Positions 51,902 through 61,075 of a DNA stretch of 64,000 nt are shown piece by piece (position 1 is the stretch's first letter; each line of letters begins with the position of its first letter). This stretch comes from DATFDN01 sp963818725 (GTDB lineage Bacteria; Pseudomonadota; Alphaproteobacteria; Acetobacterales; Acetobacteraceae): contig CAWFTU010000003.1 of assembly GCA_963818725.1 (NCBI GenBank), positions 124,001-188,000 of the forward strand. Direction: 5' to 3'. Below the pieces are notes generated by a model. It did no database searches. It had not been told where the DNA came from and saw only the letters and a list, made by a program, of their open reading frames with translations. The position numbers were made by a program, and so were the translations under genes.

Positions 51902-52687
51902 ATGGACACCCACCAGAATGCGCGCACGAAGCGCTACAGTCGAATGCTGACGGAGCAGGCGGAGGAAGAGATCGAGGCGTTGCGCCGGCAGCGGATAACC
52001 GGCGCGGCTACCGCTCGGCGTCTCGGCCGGCCGGTTTCCACCATCGGCGTCGTAGTGCGCCGGCGCGGCCTCAGCCGGCGCGGCGCGCTCGATCCTCGGC
52101 CGCCCGTCCTCGGCTACCAGCGCAAGTGTCCGGGCGAGCCGATCCATATCGACATCAAGAAGCTCGGTCGCATCGACGGGATCGGCCACCGCATCAGCGG
52201 CCATCATACCGGCATGGTGCGCAATCGCGGCATCGGCTGAGAGCATCTGCACGTCGCCATCGATGACGCGAGCCGGCTCGCGTACACCGAGTTGCTGGCG
52301 GGCGAGCGCAAGGCAAGCGCCATAGTTTTCCTCTCCCGAGCCCTTGTCTGGTTCGCCCGGCATGGCATCAGTGTCGAACGAGTGATGACCGACAACGGCT
52401 CGGCTTATCGCTCGCGGGAGCTTGCCGCTGCGAGGGGCGCCGGCGGAGTAAGCCATATCCGCACCCGGCCGTACACGCCAAGAACAAACGGCAAGGCCGA
52501 GCGCTTCGTCCAGTCCAGTCTGCGCGAGTGGGCGTATGCCCAGCCCTTCCACAGCTCCGCCGAGCGCGGCCTCGCCATGCAGAACTGGATCACGCGATAC
52601 AACCACAGCCGACCTCACTCGGCCCTCGGCGGACAACGACCCCTCAGCCGCATCACCGGGGACAACCTCCTTGGTAATGACACCTAG
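51902..52687 (+). pseudogene. tnp: IS481-family transposase, internally deleted, one in-frame stop
   Basis: It opens MDTHQNARTKRYSRMLTEQA, jumps across the usual helix-turn-helix into EEEIEALRRQRITGAATARRLGRPVSTIGVVVRRRGLSR, and continues with the rve core IHIDIKKLGRIDGIGHRISGH, EHLHVAIDDASRLAYTELL, VERVMTDNGSAYRSREL, RTRPYTPRTNGKAERFVQSSLREWAY. A TGA near 52237 replaces the tryptophan of the conserved GIGWEHLH. The element lies between the permease and ATPase genes of the sugar operon, facing the other way, so it cuts the operon. Confidence 0.88.
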
Positions 52688-54228
52688 CCATCCTCGGCGA
52701 TGTGCTCATGTTCGGCAGTTCGGTGCTGGATCGTCAATGCAACAATCGCCGCTGGATCGATACTTTGCCCGCTAAGCTCCCCTACCGCACCATGACGGTC
52801 GAATCCGATCACGCGGTCGCAGAGGCCTGCGGTCTCTTGCGCATCGGAGGAGACAACGATGACACTCTTTCGCTTATCCGCCAGCTCGCGAATGATACGG
52901 TAGACTTCCTGCTTCGCTCCGATGTCGATCCCATGGGTTGGTTCTTCCAGGATCATAACTTGAGGATCGGTCGCGAGCCAGCGAGCCAAAAGCGCCTTCT
53001 GCTGGTTCCCGCCGCTCAAGGTAGCCATAGGCTGATCCACACCATAGGATCGGATGCCATACTGGTCCCTCAGGCCATTCGCGAGGCGTTGCTCTCGCCG
53101 AGGCCGCAAGAGTGGTCCAATGGAGATCTTCGCCAGCGAGCAAAGAGACAGATTGCTCTTCAAACTCATCGTGGGCACAACTCCCTCTCGCTGACGGTCC
53201 GAGCCCAGAAAGGCCAGTCCTGCCTCGGCCGAGGCTGTTGGATTGCCGAGGGCCAGCGGGCGGCCCGCGAGGATGATCGAGCCTCGGTCCGGTCGTATGG
53301 CGCCGAATATTGCGCGCCCTATGCTTTGTTGCGCTGCCCCGAGCAGGCCCACCAGTCCGAGCACCTCACCCGTCCGCAGTTCAAGGTCGACCGGCCCAAT
53401 TGGACCAATGCACAGGCTGCCCACCTGGAGGGCGGGCGTCCTGCCCCCTGTGCGTGCATCCTTCGGCGGGAAGAGTGCCCCCACCTCGCGTCCCACCATC
53501 AATGAGACCACATCGCGTTGCGGCGCATCTCCGGGGAACGTGCCGACGAGATGTCCGTCTCGAAGGACAAGAACTCGGTCACAGATTTGTGCGACTTCGT
53601 CGAGACGATGGGTGATGAAAATGACGGCGATTCCCTCCCTGGTCAGCCGTCTTATTGCAGCGAAGAGGCCGATCGCTTCTTCCGAGGAGAGTGGCGCAGT
53701 CGGTTCGTCGAGAATTACGATTCTAGCACCCAGACTGAGAGCTCTAGTGATTTCGACGAGTTGACGTCCTGCTTGCGTGAGATCGGCGACAAGGTCGTCG
53801 GGATTGAGCGAGAAATCTGCGTGCTGGAGCGCCGACGCTGCAAGTTCGCCGAAGCGTCGGCGCGCTATCGGCCCAAACCAGCCGCCGCTGACCGGCTCCC
53901 GACCCAGGAGAAGGTTCGCCGCTATCGTCAGATTGGGAACCAGCATGCTTTCTTGGGAGACAGCCGCAATTCCTGCTGCGAGTGCGTCGGCAGGGGAAGA
54001 GAACCGGACCGGCATGCCGCCAAGGACAACCTCACCGCTCGTCGGCCGGGTTGCGCCGCTCAGAAGCTTCACGAGGGTCGACTTCCCGGCGCCATTCTCT
54101 CCGAGCAAGCCGACGACCTCGCCCGCGTGCAACTTAAGCGAGATGCCGACCAGTGCTAGCACACCTGGGTAGCGCTTGCTCACGTCGTGCAGCGCGAGAA
54201 CAACATGGCGCTGCGCCCCGGGTACCAT
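52684..54228 (-). CDS. rbsA: RbsA/MglA-type sugar ABC transporter ATPase
   Basis: 514 residues with two ATPase domains. The first has VVGLLGENGAGKSTLVKLLSG (Walker A), LTQAGRQLVEITRALSLGARIVILDEPTAPL (signature and Walker B) and FITHRLDEVAQICDRVLVLRDG. The second has GLVGLLGAAQQSIGRAIFG, a degenerate P-loop, then MATLSGGNQQKALLARWLATDPQVMILEEPTHGIDIGAKQEVYRI. An altered second P-loop is normal in this family. It powers import of a pentose or similar sugar. The start at 54228 is chosen over a TTG at 54282 that overlaps the upstream gene by 26 bp; it is a judgement. Confidence 0.92.
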   Translation of the reverse strand: MVPGAQRHVVLALHDVSKRYPGVLALVGISLKLHAGEVVGLLGENGAGKSTLVKLLSGATRPTSGEVVLGGMPVRFSSPADALAAGIAAVSQESMLVPNLTIAANLLLGREPVSGGWFGPIARRRFGELAASALQHADFSLNPDDLVADLTQAGRQLVEITRALSLGARIVILDEPTAPLSSEEAIGLFAAIRRLTREGIAVIFITHRLDEVAQICDRVLVLRDGHLVGTFPGDAPQRDVVSLMVGREVGALFPPKDARTGGRTPALQVGSLCIGPIGPVDLELRTGEVLGLVGLLGAAQQSIGRAIFGAIRPDRGSIILAGRPLALGNPTASAEAGLAFLGSDRQREGVVPTMSLKSNLSLCSLAKISIGPLLRPRREQRLANGLRDQYGIRSYGVDQPMATLSGGNQQKALLARWLATDPQVMILEEPTHGIDIGAKQEVYRIIRELADKRKSVIVVSSDAQETAGLCDRVIGFDRHGAVGELSGQSIDPAAIVALTIQHRTAEHEHIAEDG

Positions 54229-54256
54229 CAAGTGCTGCTCTTCACCAGGGAACCGG

Positions 54257-55243
54257 CTACCACTCACCAGGATTCTGGGCAACGTTGCTTCTAGTAACTA
54301 GGACCAGCGGCACTGGCACCGTTGGCCGACCGTCCTGCTCGACCACCTTGACGTCCTCGCCTCTAACCAAAGCCACGATGGTGTCGACCGCAAGCCGGCC
54401 GTAATTGATTGGCGAGATCTTGGCTGTCCCGTACATGCGTCCTTGCGCAATCGCATCGGTCGCGGCCTTACTACCGCCCGATCCCACCACATTGATCTCT
54501 TTCCGTCCTGCTGCTTCTGCTGCTTCAAGTGCCGCGATTGCACTGTTGTCGTCATCGGCTATGATGACGTCGAGCTCGCCCTTTCGGTATTTAGTGAGGA
54601 ACGCCTCGGTTACCGTTACTGCCTGAGCCGGATCAAAGTTGTTGTTCTGGCGAGCGACGATCTTGATGTTCGGATGATTGGCAATCGCCGCTTCGACACC
54701 CCGCGCTAATTCGATCTGAGGAGCTGAGCCTGCGGTTCCTTCCTCTAGCACAGCGCGGCAAGGATCCTTGTTCTTGCAGGCGTCGACGACAATCTCGCCG
54801 GTGATTCTCCCGCGCTCGAAGTCGGACCACCCGACGTGCACCTTCGGATTTGCGCCATGCGGCCCGCCGTACTTCATGTCAACGAAGCGGTCGCCGGTGA
54901 TCATCGGAATCTTGGAGTTGACAAGTGGCCGAAGCGCCTCCGCGGTCGCGGTTACATCAACCGCTTGCACAATGAGGCCATCACAGCCGGCGGTGAGGAG
55001 GTCACGGATTTGTTGAGCCTGCTTGTCGGCGTCTTCATTTGCATCCGCTTGGGCGATGTCAACCCCAAGCTCGGCAGCCCGAGCCTCCTTGGCTTTGCGG
55101 TCGACGACGTTGAAAGTTGCTGCACTAGAATGATAAGCGACGCAAATCTTCATTCGGCGTGACGCACCATAACTGTTGCCACTGGCGACTGCCAGAATCG
55201 CTGCAAGGGAAAAACCAACAATCAAATTCGGGTTTTGTCGCAT
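54257..55243 (-). CDS. rbsB: periplasmic sugar-binding protein (RbsB-like)
   Basis: 328 residues from ATG 55243 after AAGGGA. Signal peptide MRQNPNLIVGFSLAAILAVA, cleaved near SYGA. Mature type-I periplasmic-binding fold: KICVAYHSSAATFNVVDRKAKEARAAELG, GCDGLIVQAVDVTATAEALRPLVNSKIPMITGDRFV, WSDFERGRITGEIVVDAC, GELDVIIADDDNSAIAALEAAEAAG and INVVGSGGSKAATDAIAQGRM. The layout is that of ribose/xylose-type binding proteins. The ligand cannot be fixed from sequence. First gene of the operon with rbsA and the broken permease. Lower GC than the surrounding IS DNA. It is intact, but import is probably lost because the permease is broken. Confidence 0.92.
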   Translation of the reverse strand: MRQNPNLIVGFSLAAILAVASGNSYGASRRMKICVAYHSSAATFNVVDRKAKEARAAELGVDIAQADANEDADKQAQQIRDLLTAGCDGLIVQAVDVTATAEALRPLVNSKIPMITGDRFVDMKYGGPHGANPKVHVGWSDFERGRITGEIVVDACKNKDPCRAVLEEGTAGSAPQIELARGVEAAIANHPNIKIVARQNNNFDPAQAVTVTEAFLTKYRKGELDVIIADDDNSAIAALEAAEAAGRKEINVVGSGGSKAATDAIAQGRMYGTAKISPINYGRLAVDTIVALVRGEDVKVVEQDGRPTVPVPLVLVTRSNVAQNPGEW

Positions 55244-55394
55244 CTCATTTCCCTTCGTGTTATTCAAGAGCATAGTGCCATTGGAATGATTCTGTCAGCG
55301 CTTGCGCCAAAGAGCGGGACACCTAAGAAGCTTTGCCGGTCCGCCAACCCACGTCGAAGACTAGAGAGTTCGCTGACGGGTCGCCGGACGCGAC

Positions 55395-56442
55395 AAAACG
55401 TTTCCTGATTACACATAAACCTCAGCCAGCTTCAGCAGCCGGTATGGCATTGACGGGGTTCGCACCGAGGCCCAGGCGAGACGCGGGATCATGGCGGCCA
55501 GATCGTAGCGGCGGTTGAAGCGGTATTCGAACTCGGCGAGATAGCGCGGCACGTGCTTCTGCCGGATGGCGCGGTAGGTGCCGGTGATCGCCGCCTTGAT
55601 GTTACCGAGCGCGATGTTGACCCACTTGAAGGCGGGCGCGCGCGCCGCCTTGGCGCCCGACCCAGTCTTGATCGCCTGATGCGTGCAGCCGGCCTCGACG
55701 ACGCGGCCGAGGCAGCGCAGCCCGTCGCTGACCACGGCACAGGCCGGATCGAGGCTGCGCTTGGCGAAGGCGGTGATCGAGCGGCCGCAGAATGCCGCCA
55801 CCCGGCACAGCTTCAGGCGGACCGGCTTGCCCGCGGGCGTGGTCTCGACGGCGGCGACGAACGGCGTCTTGCCGGCAGCGCCGCGGCCGCGCTTGCCGCC
55901 CGGGCGGGCGCCGCCGAGATGGGCGTCGTCGAATTCGATGCGCCCGCTCAGGCGCTTCTTGGCATCCCGCTCCAGCATGACCTGCTGGAGCTTGTGCTTG
56001 ATCTTCCAGGCGGTGGTCTGCGTCACCCCGAGGCGGCGGCCGAGTTCGATGCTGGAGATGCCCTGCTTGCTCTGGGTCAGGTGGTAGAGGGCGCGGAACC
56101 AGGTGCGCAGCGGCAGCTTGGTGGATGCGACGATCGTCCCGGCGCTAAGCGAGGTCTGCCGGCGACACGCCGTGCATTGGAAGAGCAGGCGGCTCTTCAC
56201 TTCGCTACACTGCCGGCCACCGCACACCGGGCATTCAAAGCCGTGGGGCCATCGCCAAGTGATCAGCGCCGCGCGACAGGCCTCTTCGGTGCCGTATTGG
56301 CGCTCGAACTCAGGCTCGCTGAGACCCTTCTGGAGTTGCACTGTGTTGCGCGCCACCGTCATCCTCCACAAAACACAGCATCGTTCGTGGTTTGTGCCAT
56401 GCCCAACGCGGCTGAGGAAGATGCGTAATCAGGAAACGTTTT
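55395..56442 (-). mobile_element. IS1595-family element 1, 1048 bp
   Basis: Inverted ends AAAACGTTTCCTGATTAC at 55395-55412 and inverted at 56425-56442 bracket an intact transposase gene. A target duplication is not clear. It sits just upstream of the sugar operon, where it may separate the operon from its promoter. Confidence 0.85.
55409..56362 (-). CDS. tnp: IS1595-family transposase 1
   Basis: 317 residues: MTVARNTVQLQKGLSEPEFE, then a zinc ribbon (FECPVCGGRQCSEVKS ... FQCTACRRQTS), LSAGTIVASTKLPLRTWFRALYHLTQSKQGISSIELGRRLGVTQTTAWKIKHKLQQ, and the ISXO2-like DDE domain (RIEFDDAHLGGARPGGKRG, CAVVSDGLRCLGRVVEAGCTHQ, WVNIALGNIKAAITGTYRAI). The order is that of IS1595 transposases of the ISPna2 group (family knowledge). 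Intact. The stop lies at the IS end itself, inside the inverted repeat. Confidence 0.9.
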   Translation of the reverse strand: MTVARNTVQLQKGLSEPEFERQYGTEEACRAALITWRWPHGFECPVCGGRQCSEVKSRLLFQCTACRRQTSLSAGTIVASTKLPLRTWFRALYHLTQSKQGISSIELGRRLGVTQTTAWKIKHKLQQVMLERDAKKRLSGRIEFDDAHLGGARPGGKRGRGAAGKTPFVAAVETTPAGKPVRLKLCRVAAFCGRSITAFAKRSLDPACAVVSDGLRCLGRVVEAGCTHQAIKTGSGAKAARAPAFKWVNIALGNIKAAITGTYRAIRQKHVPRYLAEFEYRFNRRYDLAAMIPRLAWASVRTPSMPYRLLKLAEVYV

Positions 56443-56779
56443 TCGACCCATGTGGTTGGCACGAGGCATGACAAATCCTACCAAACCATCCGGCGCCGAC
56501 CAAGCCGATCCACAGGTTCCACGTCGCGTTGGTGCATGTGTGGACGGCCCCTGGAGCGCAAGGGCTTTTGCGTGATCTGGCGCGCGGAACGAGTGCGGTC
56601 ATGTGTCCGGCCTACAACGCGGCCGATGACCGCTGGCCCAGATGGGTTTCGCCGAGCAGGCCTCCAAACACGGATGCGGCCTCGATGAGCCCTTGCACCA
56701 AGCGGGGTTTCCTGTTCGTCGGTTCGACCGGCTGCCATCTCCTGCGTCTGCCCTTTTGCTCCTCGGCGGTGACGAACGG
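56443..56779. other. no gene seen; holds the second 89-bp repeat
   Basis: Between IS1595 element 1 and the IS110 gene. It contains the 89-bp repeat copy at 56525-56613 and sequence that may be the non-coding end of the IS110 element. Confidence 0.5.
56525..56613 (+). repeat. 89-bp repeat, copy 2 (near IS110 element 2)
   Basis: Matches 48069-48157 with a few substitutions. See that entry. Confidence 0.8.
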
Positions 56780-57844
56780 CTAGGCGGCCTGCGGCGAGCG
56801 CCGGTAGGCCGTGCCGTTCGCCATCATGCCCTCCGCTGGCATTCCAACGACTGACGTCGTTAGAACCTTGGCCAGCTCCGCCCACAAAATGCGGGCCATC
56901 TTGTTGGCCAGGGCGACCGCGGCCAGCTTGCGCGGCCGACGCTCCAGCAAGGCGAGTAACCAGGGGCTGGCCGTCTTGCTGCCTGGCCTGGCCTGGCGGA
57001 TCACCGCCATGGCCCCCACGACCAGCAGCTGGCGGAGCCTTTCATTGCCGGCCCGGCTGATGCCGCCGAGGCGCTGACGGCCGCCCGTTGAGTGCTCTTT
57101 CGGCGTCAGCCCGAGCCAGGCCGCGAAGTGGCGCGCGGACGCGAACTGGCCAGGGTCAATCGTCGTTGCCACGGTCAGTGCCGTGACTGGCCCCACGCCC
57201 GGGACTGCCGCCAGGCGCCGGCTGACCGGGTTGGCCTTGTGCCGCTCGGCCAGGCGCCGGTCGATCTCCGCCAGCTGCGCGTCCAGCTGCGCGACGACGC
57301 GGCCCAGCTGGGCCAGCGTGTCCTTGGCGGCCTGCGGCATGTCTGTTTCAGCAACCTTCTGCAGCAGCGGCGCGATGTGCGCGACGCCCTTGGCGGCGAT
57401 CACGCCGAACTCCGCCGCGTGCCCGCGGATCGCGTTCACCAGCTGCGTCCGCTGCCGCACCAGCAAGTCGCGCGCGCTCAGGTCCATCGCCTCGGCCTGC
57501 GCCTCGGCCGACCTCACCGGCACGAAGCGCATGCTGGGGCGGGACGCCGCCTCCGAGATCGCTTCGGCGTCGTTGCGGTCGTTCTTGCCACGCTTGACGA
57601 ACGGCTTGACATACTGTGGCGGGACCAGCCGCACCGTGTGGCCCCGCTCTTGCGCGAACCGGCCCCAGTGGTGAGAGCTGCCGCACGCTTCCAGCACCAC
57701 TTCGGTGGGCGACACCTTGCCAAGGAACTTCTCGAACCGGGCGCGGGTCAGGTTCTCGCGCAGGATCGGGCGCCCGCGCTCATCCACCCCATGAAGGGTG
57801 AAGACGGACTTGGACGTGTCAACAGCGATGCGCTTACACTCCAC
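56780..57844 (-). CDS. tnp: IS110-family transposase 2 (IS1111-like), with inserted palindrome
   Basis: 354 residues from a GTG at 57844 after GAGGAG. RuvC-like domain: KRIAVDTSKSVFTLHGVDER with the first Asp, TEVVLEACGSSHHWGRFAQE, VKPFVKRGKNDRNDAEAISEAAS. Transposase_20 domain: SRRLAAVPGVGPVTALTVATTI, FAAWLGLTPKEHSTGGRQRLGGISRAGNERLRQLLVVGAMAVI. Near the C-terminus the sequence RILWA is followed by ELAKVLTTSVVGMPAEGM, which is not family sequence, before MANGTAYRRSPQAA; this insert is palindromic repeat copy 5, in frame. IS110 enzymes use a DEDD site and a serine (family knowledge). Probably still active. Confidence 0.88.
   Translation of the reverse strand: MECKRIAVDTSKSVFTLHGVDERGRPILRENLTRARFEKFLGKVSPTEVVLEACGSSHHWGRFAQERGHTVRLVPPQYVKPFVKRGKNDRNDAEAISEAASRPSMRFVPVRSAEAQAEAMDLSARDLLVRQRTQLVNAIRGHAAEFGVIAAKGVAHIAPLLQKVAETDMPQAAKDTLAQLGRVVAQLDAQLAEIDRRLAERHKANPVSRRLAAVPGVGPVTALTVATTIDPGQFASARHFAAWLGLTPKEHSTGGRQRLGGISRAGNERLRQLLVVGAMAVIRQARPGSKTASPWLLALLERRPRKLAAVALANKMARILWAELAKVLTTSVVGMPAEGMMANGTAYRRSPQAA
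56828..56883 (-). repeat. palindromic insertion element, copy 5 (in frame)
   Basis: On the minus strand it begins GGGCGGAGC and ends GGAGGGC. Outer stem GCTGGC/GCCAGC, bulge CAAGG, stem TTCT/GGAA, inner stem AACGAC/GTCGTT with a GTCA loop. Arms match copy 4; the inner stem is unrelated in sequence but still paired. It keeps the IS110 frame. Confidence 0.9.
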
Positions 57845-58056
57845 GGCGGACGGCTCCTCTGATGGACGCTTCGACAGCTCCGATCTTGGCACATGATGCC
57901 GTTGGGGCCGTCCACCCCAACATGGATAGAGCGAAGGTTGTGGAGTTTCCTAGCAACTCGCGCTTCGGGCGATTGCGGGACGCCTCGGTGAGGGACCAAG
58001 CGGGTGGCGGGACGATGGTCGGGTAAGCTGGCGAAACGCCCAGCGTTGGAAACGCC

Positions 58057-58620
58057 ATGCCATACAAGTTCAACGAGAGCCGCCGCCACAAGATCCCGAA
58101 GGCCCGACACCGGGTCACGAACTGGCCGGACTACGAGGCTGCGTTGGTGCGGCGGGGCAGCCTCACGGTGTGGTTCACCGAAGAAGCGGTGGAGGCGTGG
58201 CACGCGCCGGCGACCGGCGAGCGGGGTGGCCAGCCGCTCTATGCGGCGATCGCCATCGAGACCGGCCTGGCGCTCCGCCTGGTGTTTCATCAGCCGCTGC
58301 GCCAGACCGAAGGTCTGCGGCGATCGATCGCCAACGTGCTGGAGATCGATATCGCCATCCCGGACCACACAACACTGAGCCGCCGCGGCGGCGGCCTGAC
58401 GGTCTTGCCGAACCGGGTCGACCCCGGCGAGCCGCTGCATCTCCTCGTCGACAGCACTGGCCTCAAGATCTATGGCGAGGGCGAGTGGCTCGATCAGAAA
58501 CATGGCACCCGATCGCGCCGGCGGTGGCGCAAGCTTGTATGGGGCCGTTCGTGTCAAGCGCTCATCGTTGGCACTCCGTGTGGCTTCAGCGTTCAGTCGC
58601 GTGTCACTGGGTCGTGGTGA
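58057..58620 (+). pseudogene. tnp: IS5-family transposase, 3'-truncated
   Basis: MPYKFNESRRHKIPKARHRV starts the protein, then NWPDYEAALVRRGSLTVWFT, HAPATGERGGQPLYAAIAIETGLALRLVFHQPLRQTEGL, IPDHTTLSRRGG and LVDSTGLKIYGEGEWLDQKHGTRSRRRWRKL, the first catalytic block of IS5-type enzymes (family knowledge). The match ends near 58540; the remaining codons to 58620 are unrelated, so the second Asp and the Glu are gone. The rest of the sequence to 58896 shows no gene. Confidence 0.85.
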
Positions 58621-58896
58621 AGCAGTGGCCGGTCGGAGGGGAGCTCGCTGCCAGGGGCGCGGGTCATCGCGCCGCGAACTTGTATTCGGTGACCCGCGGT
58701 GGGGTCGAACCATGATGCAGCCATGCGCATCGGGAGCGAAGCTCCGGGGCGGCGGGCCCATTCTGCACCGCGGCCGCGTTCGCGACCATGCTTGCGCTCG
58801 GGTTGCCGCCACCTCGGACCGTCATCGGCGGCTCGCCAGACCGACCTGGACGGGCGCCGAACTCGTTGGTGTTGTGACCCGCTCTAGGCCTCCTGC

Positions 58897-60051
58897 TCAC
58901 GCCGCGGGCCGCAGCACGACGCCCGTCGGCACCTCGCCCGCGGTCGCCAGGCGCCAGAGCCCGACCAGCAGCTTCCTGGCGAGCGCCACGATCAGGGTCT
59001 TGCGCGTGCCCGGCCGGGCATCGGCCGTCCGCGCGCAATACCACTGCGCGAGCGCGCTGCCCTTCTGGTGCAAGAGGAAGCGCCAGGCCAGCTGGATCAT
59101 GCCCCGGCGCACCCGCGCGTTGCCCGCCTTGGCCAGGCCCTGCTCGCGCCGCGTGGCCCCGCTCTCGTCGGGCGATCCCGTCAGCCCGGCGCAGCGCGCC
59201 ACCGCCCTGCGGTCCCGCAGGTCGCGCGAGAGCACCTCGTGGACCAGCATGTCCGCCGTCTCCAGGCCGACCCCGACCACCCGGGCGAGCAGGCGGACCA
59301 TGGCGTTGCCGCCTTCTGCGGGCGCCCTCTCCAGCCGTTCCGTCCGGGCGTCCTCGAGCTGCTGGATCTGCTCGCGCACGAAGCGCAGGCGGGCGAGGTC
59401 GCGCCGCAGCTCGGCCAGCGTGTTCGGCGGCAGGCCGACGCCCTCCGGCGTGCGCAGCGTTTCCAGCCGCTCGGCTGCGCGGCGCAGGGTCGGCGTGAAG
59501 CCGCGCACGCCCAGGCGGGCGAGGGCGGCCTTGATCCGGTTGGCCACGCGCGTGCGCTCAGCCACCAAGCTCTCGTGCTCGCGGGTCGGGCGCTTGGCGT
59601 CCTCCGCCTCAAGGCTGGGCACCGCGGCCATGCCGCAGTGACCCCGCTCGCCGCGCAGCCAGCCGAGGAAGGCGCGCTTGAGCAGTTCGGTGTCGAGCCG
59701 ATCCGTCTTGGCCCGCCGGTGCTCGCGCGAGACGGCGATGCTGGTCGGGTGGATCACGTGCGCCTCGACGCCGCGCGCCCGCAGCCAGCGCGCGAGCCAG
59801 AAGCCGTCGCGGCCGGCCTCGTAGGCGACGGCGACGCGCGTGACGGTGCGACCGGCCTTCGCCGCCTCGCCCCGCCAGCGCTCGAGCAGGCGCAGCAGCG
59901 CCGCCGCGTCCGCCTCGAGCTTCTTGAGCGGGTGCCGCTCGACGCCGGGGACGATCCCCGCCACGAGCCAGCTCGACTGGCCCATGTCGATGACCGCGAC
60001 CAGCGTGCTGTCCTGTTCCAGGGCAACAAGGGATCGGCTCAGGCTGTTCAG
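58897..60051 (-). CDS. tnp: IS110-family transposase 3
   Basis: About 384 residues if an internal CTG near 60051 is the start; the frame is open further upstream but that part overlaps the next element and is not family sequence. Core: TLVAVIDMGQSSWLVAGIVP (first Asp), TRVAVAYEAGRDGFWLARWLRARGVEAHVIHP, RRAKTDRLDTELLKRAFLGWL, and the C-terminal VRLLARVVGVGLETADMLVH, GLTGSPDESGATRREQGLAKAGNARVRRGMIQLAW. All typical blocks are present. Since no good start codon is available, the true 5' end may have been replaced when IS1595 element 2 arrived. Confidence 0.82.
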   Translation of the reverse strand: MNSLSRSLVALEQDSTLVAVIDMGQSSWLVAGIVPGVERHPLKKLEADAAALLRLLERWRGEAAKAGRTVTRVAVAYEAGRDGFWLARWLRARGVEAHVIHPTSIAVSREHRRAKTDRLDTELLKRAFLGWLRGERGHCGMAAVPSLEAEDAKRPTREHESLVAERTRVANRIKAALARLGVRGFTPTLRRAAERLETLRTPEGVGLPPNTLAELRRDLARLRFVREQIQQLEDARTERLERAPAEGGNAMVRLLARVVGVGLETADMLVHEVLSRDLRDRRAVARCAGLTGSPDESGATRREQGLAKAGNARVRRGMIQLAWRFLLHQKGSALAQWYCARTADARPGTRKTLIVALARKLLVGLWRLATAGEVPTGVVLRPAA

Positions 60052-60117
60052 CTCGGTATCATGTAGCAGCTGCCACCAACCGGATTGGCCTTGTACGCCA
60101 GGGCTGATGTCGGCAAG

Positions 60118-61075
60118 ATGGCGGCCATGGCGCAGCACTTCCTCCTCACCGCCGCGGCTCGCTCGCTCAGCATCGTCCAGGTGATGAGCCTGCCCGATCA
60201 GGAGATCGAGACCCTGTTCATGCGTCTGCGATGGCCCGAGACGGGCGGCGAGCCCGTTTGCCCGCGGTGCGAATGCGCACGCTGCTATGATTGCCGCCGG
60301 GCGGGTGGCCAGGCGCGCTGGCGCTGCTCGGCGTGTCGCCACGACTTCTCGATCACCTCGGGCACTCTGTTCGCCTGGCACAAGCTGCCGCTGCGCCTCT
60401 ACCTACTGGCGACCGTCCTGGTCTGCGACGAGGTGAAGGGCAAGAGCATGCTCGCGCTCGTCCGCGATCTTGGGGTGCAATACAAGTCGGCGTTCGTGCT
60501 GGCGCACAAGCTGCGCGAGGCGATGGCGTCCAGCCCGAAGGGGCTGCGGCTTGGGGGCGAGGGCCGCGTCGCCGAGGTCGACGGCGCCTTCTTCGGCGGC
60601 CATGTGCGGCCGGAGAACCGGGTGGCCGACCGGGTGGACCGGCGCCTGGCCGAGAGCCGCTCGGGCAAACGGCAGGTCGTGGTGGCCCTGCGCGAGCGCG
60701 GTGGCCGCACCCTGCCGTGGGTGGCGGCGTCCGAGGAGGCGGTGGTCGCGCGCGTGCGCCAGCGGCTTGCCCCGGGCACCGTGCTGCACGCTGACGAGAG
60801 CCCGGCCTGGAACCCGTTGCACGCCCGCTTCGAGATGCGCCGGATCAACCATCAGCAGGGCCACAGCCTGGACGGTGCCTGCACCAACGGCGCGGAGGCC
60901 TTCTTCTCCCGCCTGCGCCGCGGCGAGATCGGCCACCACCACCACATCGCCGGGCCCTATCTCCTCCGCTACGCTCAGCAACGGCGAGCAGGCGCACGGC
61001 GTCGTCAAGCTGGCGATGCGGCTGGCTCCCTCGGTCGACTTCTGCGGCTACTGGCAACGTTCGCGGGCAGCGTGA
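60118..61075 (+). pseudogene. tnp: IS1595-family transposase 2 with a small deletion
   Basis: MAAMAQHFLLTAAARSLSIV, then QEIETLFMRLRWPETGGEPV, a zinc ribbon (CPRCECARCYDCRRAGGQ ... WRCSACRHDFS), TSGTLFAWHKLPLRLYLLATVLV and the ISXO2-like core (RVAEVDGAFFGGHVRPENRV, VLHADESPAWNPLHARFEMRRINHQ, GACTNGAEAFFSRLRRGEIGHHHHIAGPYLLRYAQ). At RYAQ a short deletion with a frame change joins to SNGEQAHGVVKLAMRLAPSV, then DFCGYWQRSRAA, and a stop at 61075. About ten codons are missing compared with relatives. Probably inactive. Confidence 0.85.

Noticed and set aside
51187..52240. TGA recoding as Trp or selenocysteine in this genome
   Set aside because: TGA is used as a normal stop in many intact genes here (for example istB, parA partner junctions), and the permease TGA stands for Arg. 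Decay is simpler.
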